DNA from: Kitasatospora sp. A2-31
Lineage (GTDB): Bacteria; Actinomycetota; Actinomycetes; Streptomycetales; Streptomycetaceae
Assembly: GCF_022288725.1 (NCBI RefSeq)
Contig: NZ_JAKNTA010000007.1
Span: 290,966 to 354,965 of the forward strand
Reading direction: 5' to 3'
DNA: 64,000 nt
The number at the start of each line of letters is the position of its first letter. Position 1 is the first letter of the stretch. Below, piece by piece: positions 41,630-50,577 of this stretch. The translations under genes and the position numbers were made by a program. The notes under the pieces were generated by a model, which was given only the letters and a program-made list of their open reading frames with translations, did not search any database and had not been told where the DNA came from.

Positions 41630-42613
41630 TCACTTGCTGCGCACCTCCCCGAGACGCCGCATCACGGGGGCCTCGCGGCTGTTCCATTCCCACGGGTAGG
41701 CGGCCAGGCCAGTGCCCTGGCGCCGCAGGCAGGCCGTCCGGTGTGCGGCCTCGGGCACCCACGCCGGGTCGTGTGATGCGGCTTCCAGGGCTATGACGAC
41801 GCCGCATGCCGCGCGCAGCCGGGCCAGTACCCTGTATGCCGCGCCGTGCTGGACGGTGGTGACATCGAGACCGTAGGCCGTCCGGAAGTTCTCGTACTCG
41901 CGGGGGTCCGCGGCGAAGCCGTCCCTGGTCCAGGCGATGAACGCCAGGTCATAGAGGGCGGGTCCGAGACTGAGGGATTCCAGGTCGAGCAGTGCCGGTC
42001 CGTAACCGGGGCTCTGCATGGTGTTGAAGGTGTTGAGGTCGCCGTGCACTGCGACCGGGTCGCCGGGCCAGAGGTGAGTGGACCACTGGTGGCCAGCTGC
42101 CGTTACCTGCCCGCACAGCCAGTGGCGGTCGGCCGGTGCGAGGACCCGCCGGGGCAGGGCGGCGATCCTGGTCAGAAGCTGGCGGGCGGGGTCGAGTACC
42201 GGCAGGCGCAGGTGTTCGGGCACCGGAAGGGAGTGGAGCGTGGACAGTAAATGTGCCAGGTCTGCGGAGGAGACGGGGCCGCCGTCGCCTAGGTCCTCGC
42301 TGAAGGTCACCAGCCGCCCCTGGCGTGTCACGGCGGGCGCGCCCAGCGGGCGAGCCGTCATCACCCCGTTGTCCCGGAGCCAGTGGGCGGCCGTCGTCTG
42401 GCGCTGCACGGCGGAGTTGTCCTCGCCCGGCTTGTAGATCTTGGCGACGACGAAGGCCCGGCCGGTGGCGCGGGGAAGGCGCACCACCGTGTGCTGGCGG
42501 TGCTGGAGCACGACCGCACCGGCCGGGTCGAACCCGATGATCCCGGCGGCTTCGGCGAGCGCCGCCTCGCCCGCCGGGTCCAGAGCGCGGGACGCCCCCA
42601 CGGCGGGGCTCAC
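41630..42613 (-). CDS. Phosphotransferase-family (APH) kinase
   Basis: 327 aa from GTG 42613, overlapping the GH15 stop (GTGA). Motifs: TVVRLPRATGRAFVVAKIY with an ATP-binding Lys, PVAVHGDLNTFNTMQ (HGDxxxxN), ALLDLESLSLGPALYDLAFI (D-L-E). Substrate unknown; association with a glucoamylase-like protein suggests a sugar or amino sugar. Last gene of the 41.6-51.6 kb operon. Confidence 0.85.
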   Translation of the reverse strand: MSPAVGASRALDPAGEAALAEAAGIIGFDPAGAVVLQHRQHTVVRLPRATGRAFVVAKIYKPGEDNSAVQRQTTAAHWLRDNGVMTARPLGAPAVTRQGRLVTFSEDLGDGGPVSSADLAHLLSTLHSLPVPEHLRLPVLDPARQLLTRIAALPRRVLAPADRHWLCGQVTAAGHQWSTHLWPGDPVAVHGDLNTFNTMQSPGYGPALLDLESLSLGPALYDLAFIAWTRDGFAADPREYENFRTAYGLDVTTVQHGAAYRVLARLRAACGVVIALEAASHDPAWVPEAAHRTACLRRQGTGLAAYPWEWNSREAPVMRRLGEVRSK

Positions 42614-44577
42614 CGGATGCCCGGCGCGGGGCGGACGCGGGGGTGCGGGCGGTGGGCCGCCGCCCCGGTGAACACGACCGGGACGGGAGCGAGTCGCGGC
42701 ACCGGTGTCGGCAGCGAGGGCGGGACCGGGAGGAGGCCCTGCTGTCCCTGGACGCCGTCCTCGGCCGGCCGCAATCGGACGGCGGCATCGGTCATAGCCC
42801 AGTGGGAGAACACCTGCGGGTAGTTCCCGAGTTGGCGCCGGGCGAGGGGGGCGTACTCCTCGGCGAGCAGGCCGAGGTCGCTGCGCAGGGCGAGGAGCCG
42901 GTCGAACAGCTCGCGGGCTTCGGCATGGCGGCCGATGGCGGCGAGGCCCTCGGTGAGCCAGAACGAGCAGGCGAGGAAGGCGCCCTCGTGGCCGGCGAGG
43001 CCGTCCACGTTGGCGCCGGGCGCCTCGTGGGTGGCGTAGCGCAGTACCAGGCCGTGTTCGGTGAGTTCGTGCTGGATGGCCTCGATCGTGGCGATGACGC
43101 GCTTGTCGTCGGCGGGCAGGAAGCCGGCCTGGGGGATCAGTAGCAGGGAGGCGTCGAGGGCCTGGCCGGCGTAGTACTGGGTGAACACACCGCGCTCGTC
43201 GACGCCGTGGGTGCACACGTCGTGGTGGATCTCCTCGCGCAGAGCGGCGAGGCGGACCAGCACGGTGGGATCGGTGGTGGTGCGGCGCTCCAGCATTCGC
43301 AGGGTCCGGTCCACGGCGATCCAGCACATGACCTTGGAGTGCGTGAAGTGACGTGCTTCGCCGCGGATTTCCCAGATGCCCTCGTCCGGCTCCCGCCAGC
43401 GCAGCTCCACCTGGGCGATGAGCGCCAGGAGCAGGGCGTCGACCTGCGGTGAGGGCGGCAGGCCCACGTCCTCGGCGAGCAGCAGCGTGTCCGCGAGTTC
43501 ACCGAACACGTCGAGCTGGAGCTGGCCGACGGCGCCGTTGCCGATGCGCACGGGCTGGGACTGCTCGTATCCGGGCAGGTGGTCCAGGACCTCCTCGTCC
43601 AGGTCGGTGTCGCCGTTGATGCGGTAGATCGGCTGGAGGCGCTCGGGGGTGACCGTGTTGACCAGCCACTGCCGCCAGCGCCGGGCCTCCTCAAGTTGTC
43701 CGAGTCGGATCAGAGCGGCGATGGCCAGCGCGCTGTCGCGCAGCCACACGAACCGGTAGTCCCACTGGCGTTCGCCGCCGATCTGCTCGGGCAGGGAGGT
43801 GGTGGGGGCTGCGATCACGCCGCCGCCCGGGTGGCACATGGCCTTGATGGTGAGGGAGGAGCGCACCACGGCCTCGCGGTAGGGGCCGCGGTAGGTGCCC
43901 CCCCGTGCCCACTGCTCCCAGTGCTCCACGGTCGCGTCCAGCTCGGCGAAGGCGTCCGGCGGGATGGGCGCGGGCCTGTTGGAGGGCTTCCAGGTGAGTG
44001 AGAACGCGATGCTCTGGTGGGCGTGGAGGGCGATGTCGGCCCGGCACACCCCTTCGCGGTTGACGATGTGCGAGGGGCCGTCGAGCCAGTACGCGTGCGG
44101 GTAGGTGGTAGCCGACAGACGCGGGGTGCCGTGGTTGAAGCGCTGGATCGTCGGCAGCGTGGCGCCGTAGTCGGTGCGGGGGCGGATGACGGAGGCGACA
44201 CGCACCACGCCGCTGACGCACTCGACGATCCGGATGATCTGCGGTTCGGCGTTGTCGGTGACGTCCGGGGCGGGCATGAAGTCGATGACCGCGAAGGTGC
44301 CAGTGTCGGTGTCGAACTCGCTGCGCAGGACCATGGTGTCGCCCAGGTACTGGCGGCGGTCGGCGGCCGGCGGCGGGGAGCCGTCGTAGACGGCCGGGCC
44401 GATGCGCCAGAAGCCGTGCTCGTCGCCGCCGAGCATCGAGGCGAAGACGGCCGGGGAGTCGAAGTCGGGCATACAGGCCCAGTTGATGGCGCCGTCCGGG
44501 CGGACCAGGGCGGCCGTGCGGGTGTTGCCGAGGAGGGCGAGGTCCTCGATCCGGAACGGGGCAGGGGTGCGGAGCAT
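42610..44577 (-). CDS. Glycoside hydrolase family 15 protein
   Basis: 655-aa glucoamylase/trehalase-like enzyme. FRIEDLALLGNTRTAALVRP, GAINWACMPDFDSPAVFA at the N-terminus; (alpha/alpha)6 catalytic motifs QWDYRFVWLRDSALAIAAL, GEARHFTHSKVMCWIAVDR, GANVDGLAGHEGAFLACSFW and EEYAPLARRQLGNYPQVFSH, the latter with the catalytic base Glu. No signal peptide, so it is cytosolic, as in actinobacterial GH15 trehalases or glucan hydrolases. The final 50 residues are a Pro-rich tail. Confidence 0.9.
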   Translation of the reverse strand: MLRTPAPFRIEDLALLGNTRTAALVRPDGAINWACMPDFDSPAVFASMLGGDEHGFWRIGPAVYDGSPPPAADRRQYLGDTMVLRSEFDTDTGTFAVIDFMPAPDVTDNAEPQIIRIVECVSGVVRVASVIRPRTDYGATLPTIQRFNHGTPRLSATTYPHAYWLDGPSHIVNREGVCRADIALHAHQSIAFSLTWKPSNRPAPIPPDAFAELDATVEHWEQWARGGTYRGPYREAVVRSSLTIKAMCHPGGGVIAAPTTSLPEQIGGERQWDYRFVWLRDSALAIAALIRLGQLEEARRWRQWLVNTVTPERLQPIYRINGDTDLDEEVLDHLPGYEQSQPVRIGNGAVGQLQLDVFGELADTLLLAEDVGLPPSPQVDALLLALIAQVELRWREPDEGIWEIRGEARHFTHSKVMCWIAVDRTLRMLERRTTTDPTVLVRLAALREEIHHDVCTHGVDERGVFTQYYAGQALDASLLLIPQAGFLPADDKRVIATIEAIQHELTEHGLVLRYATHEAPGANVDGLAGHEGAFLACSFWLTEGLAAIGRHAEARELFDRLLALRSDLGLLAEEYAPLARRQLGNYPQVFSHWAMTDAAVRLRPAEDGVQGQQGLLPVPPSLPTPVPRLAPVPVVFTGAAAHRPHPRVRPAPGIR

Positions 44578-44612
44578 GTGGTCGGTCCTGACGTGGGCGG
44601 GAGTAGTGGTGG

Positions 44613-45443
44613 TCAGCCGCGGACGGCGGCCGGGGTGGCGAGCGCGGCGAGGGCGGCGGTGACGGTGTCGGCGAGCGTGTCGGCGACGGGCAGCCACGGC
44701 ATGAGGTTCGCCAGCAGGACGCGGTTGGCCCGCTGGACGGGGTCGGCCGGATCCGAACCGACGATCACCGTTCCGCCGTACGGCGTGAACAGGCTGGCCT
44801 CGTAGCAGTCCTGCACGCGCACGTGTCCGATCGGGTTCCAGAACAGGACGGCGCTGGTGCGGCGGATGTGGGTGTGCTGCCAGCCGAAGGGGGCCCATGC
44901 GGCGTAGGGGTCGGTGGCGGGGTTGCGGGAGGGGCGCGGGTTGAGGACGGTGCCGCCGAAGCCGGCATCCGCCAGCAGGTCGACCGCTTCCGACTGCCAG
45001 TCCGGGCAGCCGACGGTGGCCCCGGCGAGGAACACCGACGGCAGGCCGTCCGGCTCGAACGGCTCCGGCGCCTCGATGTAGCGCAGTCGTTCCGGTCCGC
45101 CGTCGCGGCGGCCGGGAGGACGCTGGTGGGTGGGTGGTGTGGTCATCTGGTCTCTGTGGTCGAAGGGGTGCGGCCCTGGCCCGAATGGCCGCCATGGGTG
45201 GTGCGGGTTGTGCTGCTCAGCCGGTGCGGCCGGGGTCGTGCGGGGCGGCGTGCGGTGGTTGACCAGGCGGTCGGCGACGCCAAGGGTGGTGAGGGCTGTT
45301 GCGGCGAAGATGGCGAGGTAGACCGGCTGACCGAGGGTGGAGAAGTGCGCCAGCAGGTGGACGGCGGAGCCGCCGACGAGTACGCCGAGCAGGAAGCACA
45401 GCACGGCGAGGGCGATCCGCCCGGGGTTCGGCCGGGCGCTCAC
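44613..45443 (-). CDS. Nucleoside 2-deoxyribosyltransferase-like protein, possible membrane-anchored fusion
   Basis: One open frame of 276 aa from GTG 45443 (GTGA overlap with the LuxR gene). Residues 1-60 contain two hydrophobic helices (IALAVLCFLLGVLVGGSAVH; LAIFAATALTTLGVA), then a Pro/His linker, then from M100 a deoxyribosyltransferase-like domain: PSVFLAGATVGCPDWQSEAV, GGTVLNPRPSRNP, PFGWQHTHIRRTSAVLFW. An internal ATG at 45146 would give a 177-aa soluble enzyme with poor SD. There is no stop codon between the parts, so either a fusion or a lost boundary exists. Catalytic Glu not assigned. Confidence 0.6.
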   Translation of the reverse strand: MSARPNPGRIALAVLCFLLGVLVGGSAVHLLAHFSTLGQPVYLAIFAATALTTLGVADRLVNHRTPPRTTPAAPAEQHNPHHPWRPFGPGPHPFDHRDQMTTPPTHQRPPGRRDGGPERLRYIEAPEPFEPDGLPSVFLAGATVGCPDWQSEAVDLLADAGFGGTVLNPRPSRNPATDPYAAWAPFGWQHTHIRRTSAVLFWNPIGHVRVQDCYEASLFTPYGGTVIVGSDPADPVQRANRVLLANLMPWLPVADTLADTVTAALAALATPAAVRG

Positions 45444-45994
45444 GGCGCCGCGCTCCTCGTCCCGGCGGTGCGGGCGAGCGGTTCGGCCGGCCACGCGGGG
45501 TCGATGTCGCTCAGCAGCACCAGCTTGGCGAGCACGCCGACGACGACGGCTTGGGGCTGGGAGTCGACGTTCAACGCGGTGAGGAGGGTCTTGGTGTAGC
45601 TGCGCATGGTCGTCGTGGAGATGCCGAAGTCCGCGGTCAGCTCCGGGGTGCTGTGACCGCCCGCCCAGCCGCGAAGGGTCTGCGACAGGCGCGGGGCGAG
45701 GGAGGGCTTGATGGTCAGTGCCCCGCTGGGGTGCACGGGCTGGGTGACGATGCGGTGGGCGGTGGCCCAGCCCGCGAGCTGGAGGACGGTGCGGTTGCCG
45801 GTCGTGACGAGGACCGCCTCGATCGCGCTGCGGACCCCGTCCGGGGCCAGCCGCGTTTCGGGGTCGGCGGCGATCTGCTCGAAGCTGGCTCCGGCGGAGG
45901 CCAGGACGATCAGCCGACGCTCGGCGGCGGCGAGGACGGGCAAGGGCGCGGTGAGCACAGCGGTGTCTCCAACAGGGCGGTTCGGACGGTTCAC
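45440..45994 (-). CDS. LuxR-type HTH regulator
   Basis: 184 aa from GTG 45994 (GTGA overlap with MurC-like gene). The C-terminal half fits a LuxR/GerE HTH: LSQTLRGWAGGHSTPELTAD, FGISTTTMRSYTKTLLTALN, SQPQAVVVGVLAKLVLL. The N-terminal half has no recognisable sensor domain. Probably the operon's own regulator. Confidence 0.7.
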   Translation of the reverse strand: MNRPNRPVGDTAVLTAPLPVLAAAERRLIVLASAGASFEQIAADPETRLAPDGVRSAIEAVLVTTGNRTVLQLAGWATAHRIVTQPVHPSGALTIKPSLAPRLSQTLRGWAGGHSTPELTADFGISTTTMRSYTKTLLTALNVDSQPQAVVVGVLAKLVLLSDIDPAWPAEPLARTAGTRSAAP

Positions 45995-47520
45995 AGGTGC
46001 TGTGGGATCGGCGCCCCCGGCGCCGCCAGGTGGAACAGCAGCCGGGCCCCGAGCCGCTCGCACTGCCCGGTGCCGACGACCAGGACCAGGTCGCCCTCGG
46101 CGGCCAGCTCACCGATGATCTGCTCGGGGCCGGGCTCGCACGGGCCCGAGCGGGCATGCTGGACCTTGCCGTCGCCGAGCTCCCGGCGGGCGGCCTGCTC
46201 GACGGCGTCCAGGGGGTCGGGCGCGGAGTGGTGGACCAGTGGGGTGCTGACCGGCAGCAGCAGTGCGTGGTCCACGCCTTCGAGCGCGGCACCGAGTTCG
46301 GCCGCGTGCTCGCTGGTGCGGGCGATGCCGTCGGGCTCCAGGACGACGAGCAGGGAGCCGTCGGTGAGCATCCGGGCGGCCTGGACGTCCTGGGCGATCT
46401 CGCGCGGATGCCGCGCTCGGGAGTCGACCACCGCGACATCGCGCTGCATACCGACTGGGGCGAGCGAGCGCTCCACCCCGCGGAAGGAGGCGGCGCGCTC
46501 GGCGACGGCCTGCGGGTCCTCGCCGAGCACCAGGGCGGTGGCGATGGCCGCGCACACCGCCAGCGCGTGGTGGCGGCCAGCCACCGGGAGGACGAAGGCG
46601 TGGTCCGTCTCCTGGTAGCGCAGGACGACGCGGAAGTCCGTGCCGGTCCAGCGCGGTGTCATGATCCAGACGGTGGAGGCGGGGTCGGTGCCGACGGTGA
46701 CCACCCGCTGGTCGGGCACGGGACGGTCGCCGAGGCGTTCGCGCAGGTTCGCCGTGCTGGTGTCCCAGGTCGGCAGGACGACCACGGCCGCGTTGCGGGC
46801 GAGCCTTTCGGCGGCGTTGAGCCCGGCGATGTTGTCCTCGAAATGCGGCGCATTGGCACTGGTGGCGAGGATCAGCGCCGCGGCGAACTTGGGCTCGGTC
46901 GTCAGGAAGTGCGGGGCGGGGCGGTGCTGCCAGGCACCGGGCGGAGCGGCCTCGTGGGTGCCGGCGTCCGGGCACAGGTCCACGACGACCCGCCCTCCGT
47001 CCCCCGCGTGCCCGGCGGCACCGTCGCGGGCCGGGGCGGTGAGCACCCAGCCCGTCCGCCCGTCGTCGAGGACGTGCGCGAGGGCGGCTGCTGCGGTCGT
47101 GGTGCTGTGGCTGCCCGCCACGGCCACCGCCCCGGCACCGGCCTGAACGGAGAGGGCTTTGAGCGCGACGGCACGGCCGATGATCGGCAGCCGCAGCACC
47201 TGGGCGCGGTCCAGCTCGGGGTGCGGTCCGGCGACGACGCCCGACCAGACCACTGCCGTGCGGTCGGTGCGCACGTGCCCGGCGTCGAAGCCGACGTGGA
47301 CCCGGACGCCTGCCGCTTCGAGCGCGGCGACGACGGGGCTGGTGCGGGCGGCCTCGGGGATGCTGCCGGTGACGTCGGCTCCGGCCTTGGCCAGCCACCG
47401 GGCCAGGCCCTCCATGCCGGGGGCGAGGACGTCGACCAGATGCACGGCCGTCAGCAGGCCGGGTACGGCCGGCCGCGGGTCGGTGCCAGCCACGGTCTCG
47501 GGGCGGGTGGTGGTGTCCAT
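45991..47520 (-). CDS. MurC-like (Mur ligase family) protein with altered P-loop
   Basis: 509 aa from ATG 47520 (SD GGAG). Layout follows MurC: N-terminal Rossmann-like segment (AVHLVDVLAPGMEGLARWLA), P-loop position AVAGSHSTTTAAAALAHVL, middle NAPHFEDNIAGLNAAE, and C-terminal VVDSRARHPREIAQDVQAA, equivalent to the DDYAHHPTE segment. The canonical GTHGKTT is GSHSTTT, so the ATP-binding Lys is missing. In MurC terms this is a degenerate or divergent ligase; it may not use ATP normally. Adjacent to a glutamine synthetase-like gene, so amide bond formation on an amino acid is a plausible theme. Confidence 0.72.
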   Translation of the reverse strand: MDTTTRPETVAGTDPRPAVPGLLTAVHLVDVLAPGMEGLARWLAKAGADVTGSIPEAARTSPVVAALEAAGVRVHVGFDAGHVRTDRTAVVWSGVVAGPHPELDRAQVLRLPIIGRAVALKALSVQAGAGAVAVAGSHSTTTAAAALAHVLDDGRTGWVLTAPARDGAAGHAGDGGRVVVDLCPDAGTHEAAPPGAWQHRPAPHFLTTEPKFAAALILATSANAPHFEDNIAGLNAAERLARNAAVVVLPTWDTSTANLRERLGDRPVPDQRVVTVGTDPASTVWIMTPRWTGTDFRVVLRYQETDHAFVLPVAGRHHALAVCAAIATALVLGEDPQAVAERAASFRGVERSLAPVGMQRDVAVVDSRARHPREIAQDVQAARMLTDGSLLVVLEPDGIARTSEHAAELGAALEGVDHALLLPVSTPLVHHSAPDPLDAVEQAARRELGDGKVQHARSGPCEPGPEQIIGELAAEGDLVLVVGTGQCERLGARLLFHLAAPGAPIPQHL

Positions 47521-47607
47521 GGTGTTCTCCAACGGGGAAGCAGGGCGTGGGGGTTGGGTCCGGGCCGGGCGCGGGGAGGGGGATTCGACCCGCGACCGGC
47601 CCGGGGC

Positions 47608-49017
47608 TCATGCCTGGGTGAGACCGCGCTCGACCTCGGCGTCGGTGACCACACGGGCGTGGTGGTCCAGGTCCATGCGGGCGATCCGGGCCAGGTGCGC
47701 AACCACCCGTTCCTCCAGCAGCTCACCGGCCAACGTGCTGGCCTCGAACGCGCCGACTGCCTCCTCCAGCGACTGCGGCACCAGCGGCACATCGCGCCGC
47801 TCGTAGGCGTCGCCGCTGACGGCGGGCGGGGGCTTGAGGCCGGCCTCGATGCCGTGCCGGATTCCGGCGAACACCGCCGCCAGGGCCAGCAGCGGATTGG
47901 CGTCCGCACCCGGCAGGCGCACCTCCAGCCGCAGGCTGCGGCCGTGGCCGACCACTCGCACCGCGCACGTCCGGTTGTCCCGGCCCCACGTGAGGCGGGC
48001 CGGCGCGAAGGAGTGGTCGCTGAGGCGCTTGTAGCTGTTCACGTACGGTGCCCAGAGCGGGGCGACCTCGGGCAGCACGGCCAGCAGTCCGGCCACCGCC
48101 TGCCCGCCCAGCTCCGACAGCTCGGTCCCGTCCAGCGGGTCGGCGGCCAGCACTGGCCGGTTGTCGAAGTCGGCCAGCGACACGTGCAGGTGCATCCCCG
48201 AACCGACCTCGGTGGACGGTGCCGCCATGAAGGACACCGTCATACCGGCCTCGTCCGCGACCGTCCGGGCGGCGTGCTTGAACAGCACGTGCTGCTCGCA
48301 CGCCGTCACCGCCTCCCCGTACGGGAAGGTGACCTCGACCTGACCGGGCGCACCTTCGCCCTTGACGGCTTCGACCGGCATACCGGCGGCGGCCAGGACC
48401 AGGCGGAGCCTGCGGCCGAACTCCCGCACCGTGGAAGGCTGGTCGAGGGCGTAGTCACGGTTCTCCCGGGCTGCGGGTCGAAGCTCCCGCCAGCCAGCCG
48501 CCGCCGCGTCCCGGGCGGTGCCCTCGTAGAGCACGAACTCCGTCTCGATCCCCACCGCCGGCACCACACCGAGCCCGGCGAGCCGGTGCAGCTGCTCGGC
48601 CAGCACTGTGCCCGGAGCCAGCGGGTGCGGCCACCCGCCGCTGATCGGCTCGGCGAGCACCAGCGCGGTCCCCGGCAGCCACGGCAGCACCCGCGCCCGC
48701 CCGTCGGGCAGCAGAGCGACGTCGCCGAACCCGGACTGCCAGGAGAACGGCCCGCTGACCGCCGGGGTCATGCCCAGGTCGGTGCCGAGCACGTACGCGC
48801 ACATCTCCGGGGACAGCGCCCCCGACCGCAGCCGCTCCACCAGCTGGGCAGCGTCGTACTCCTTGCCCTTGAGCCGGCCCTGCGCGTCGACCGTCGCCAG
48901 CAGCACTGTGTCGAGGCCGAAGGCCGACACCAGCTGCTCCAGCGGCCCGGTCGGCGAGATCAGCACAGTCGGGGTCTTGGCCGCGCGGGAGCGGGCGGCC
49001 CGCATCGTCGCCCTCAT
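47608..49017 (-). CDS. Glutamine synthetase-like gamma-glutamyl ligase
   Basis: 469 aa from ATG 49017 (ATGA overlap with the permease). GS motifs: VGIETEFVLYEG (metal Glu pair), GSGMHLHVSLADFDNRPVL, APYVNSYKRLSDHSFAP, LTWGRDNRTCAVRVVGHG, and RLEVRLPGADANPLLALA (ADANPY-like). Resembles GlnA-like enzymes that ligate amines or amino acids to glutamate rather than assimilation GS. No Mn-site loss is seen. Context: permease, MurC-like protein. Confidence 0.86.
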   Translation of the reverse strand: MRATMRAARSRAAKTPTVLISPTGPLEQLVSAFGLDTVLLATVDAQGRLKGKEYDAAQLVERLRSGALSPEMCAYVLGTDLGMTPAVSGPFSWQSGFGDVALLPDGRARVLPWLPGTALVLAEPISGGWPHPLAPGTVLAEQLHRLAGLGVVPAVGIETEFVLYEGTARDAAAAGWRELRPAARENRDYALDQPSTVREFGRRLRLVLAAAGMPVEAVKGEGAPGQVEVTFPYGEAVTACEQHVLFKHAARTVADEAGMTVSFMAAPSTEVGSGMHLHVSLADFDNRPVLAADPLDGTELSELGGQAVAGLLAVLPEVAPLWAPYVNSYKRLSDHSFAPARLTWGRDNRTCAVRVVGHGRSLRLEVRLPGADANPLLALAAVFAGIRHGIEAGLKPPPAVSGDAYERRDVPLVPQSLEEAVGAFEASTLAGELLEERVVAHLARIARMDLDHHARVVTDAEVERGLTQA

Positions 49018-50507
49018 ACGATCTGCGCCTCGACCCGGGCCAGGTGCGGGTCCTCCACCACCGGGACGGAGAACTTGTTGCCGGCCAGCTTCCACCACGC
49101 CCACGCCAGCACGAGGACCGCGACCAACGTGATCGGCGCGTAGTTGAACGTCTCGACAGTCACGGGGGCGCGCTGCGGCAGACACACCAGCACCGTGAGG
49201 ATCACGACCCACACCACGGCGGCGATCCCGACCGGCCTGCTCCACCGCCCGAGGTTCCACGGCCCGGGGGCGAACCGGCTGCCCTGCCGCAGCCGGAGGT
49301 AGACGGGGATGATGTAGGAGGGGCTCATCCCGATGACGTTCACGGCCGTCACCGCGCCGTAGGCGACCGGAGACCAGAGCGACGGGACAGCCAGGACGAA
49401 GGCGACCGAGACCGCCAGCCACACCGCAGGCACCGGAACACCGCCCGCTGAGACCCGACGCCACGTCGCCGAGCCGGGCAGCGCACCATCCCGAGAGAAG
49501 GCATAGATCATCCGCGACGCGGCGGTCGTCTCCGCGCTGCCGCAGAACAGCTGGGCCCCGATGACGACGAGCAGCAGCAGCTTCGCGCCGGTCGCCCCGA
49601 GCGCGTCCAGGAAGATCTGTGCAGGCGGCACCGCGGCAGCGGACGTCCCGGCGTAGTCCTGCACCGCGAACAGCAACCCGGCCAACAACACTAGCCCGGC
49701 CACGAGCGAGACCCAGATCGAGCGGACGATCCCCCGGGGTGCGGCGCGACGGGCGTCCTTCGTCTCCTCCGACAGGTGCGCGGAGGCGTCGTAGCCGCAG
49801 AAGGTGTAGCCGCCCAGCAGCAGGCCGATCACCGAGACGTAGACCGGGTTCGACCAGCCGGTCCCGTTCTCGAAGTGCGTGAACACCCAAGACGGGGACT
49901 GGTGCTTGGAGGGGACGACGGTGAGCACGCCGACGATCAGGGCGACGCCCAGCAAGTGCCACCACACCGAGACGGAGTTGAGCAGGGAGACCACCCGGAC
50001 TCCGACGACGTTCAGCAGCGCGTGCAGCAGCAGCACGGCCGCGAATATCGCCAAGATCAGTCCCGGCGTCGGCGTGACGCCCCACTGCAACCCGGCGAAA
50101 GCGGCGATGAACGAGGCGGCGCCGTAGTCGATCCCGGCGATCCCACCCAGCAGCCCCAAGAGGTTCAGCCAGCCGGTCACCCAGCCCCACCGCGGACCGC
50201 CGAGCCGCTGGGCCATGTAGTAGAGGCCCCCGGACGTGGGGTAGGCACTAGTCACCTCTGCCAGAGCCATGCCGACCAGCAGCACAGCCAGGCCGACGCC
50301 GATCCAGCCCCACATCATCACCGCCGGGCCACCCGTCACCAGCCCGAACCCGAACAGCGTCATACAGCCGCTGAGCACTGAGATGACCGAGAAGCTGACC
50401 GCGAAGTTGCCGAACCCACCCATCCTGCGGACGAGTTCGGGCTCGTAGCCGAGCGACCGAAGATGCTGGTCCTCGGATCCGGACGCGGTGCGCGGGTGCC
50501 AGGACAT
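49014..50507 (-). CDS. APC-family amino acid permease
   Basis: 497 aa with about 12 hydrophobic segments, e.g. FGNFAVSFSVISVLSGCMTL, AALAEVTSAYPTSGGLYYMA, MIYAFSRDGALPGS (family signature before TM8), VSVIGLLLGGYTFCGYDASA. Start ATG 50507 with SD GGAGG. GabP/amine-type members transport amines or amino acids, fitting the neighbouring ligases. Confidence 0.9.
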   Translation of the reverse strand: MSWHPRTASGSEDQHLRSLGYEPELVRRMGGFGNFAVSFSVISVLSGCMTLFGFGLVTGGPAVMMWGWIGVGLAVLLVGMALAEVTSAYPTSGGLYYMAQRLGGPRWGWVTGWLNLLGLLGGIAGIDYGAASFIAAFAGLQWGVTPTPGLILAIFAAVLLLHALLNVVGVRVVSLLNSVSVWWHLLGVALIVGVLTVVPSKHQSPSWVFTHFENGTGWSNPVYVSVIGLLLGGYTFCGYDASAHLSEETKDARRAAPRGIVRSIWVSLVAGLVLLAGLLFAVQDYAGTSAAAVPPAQIFLDALGATGAKLLLLVVIGAQLFCGSAETTAASRMIYAFSRDGALPGSATWRRVSAGGVPVPAVWLAVSVAFVLAVPSLWSPVAYGAVTAVNVIGMSPSYIIPVYLRLRQGSRFAPGPWNLGRWSRPVGIAAVVWVVILTVLVCLPQRAPVTVETFNYAPITLVAVLVLAWAWWKLAGNKFSVPVVEDPHLARVEAQIV

Positions 50508-50577
50508 GGCGAAACCTCCAGGGGAAGTCGGAAATCAGGCCCGGTGCAGCGCCGGGCGAAAGACTGGTCAGTGGCGG

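Noticed and set aside
47577..47593. tRNA T-arm-like sequence (GGGTCGAATCCCC on the minus strand)
   Set aside because: Only the T-loop-like string is present; no acceptor stem, D-arm or anticodon arm can be placed around it.
45997..49143. 1048-codon plus-strand open frame
   Set aside because: Antisense to MurC-like and GS-like genes; no protein motif, a high-GC artefact.
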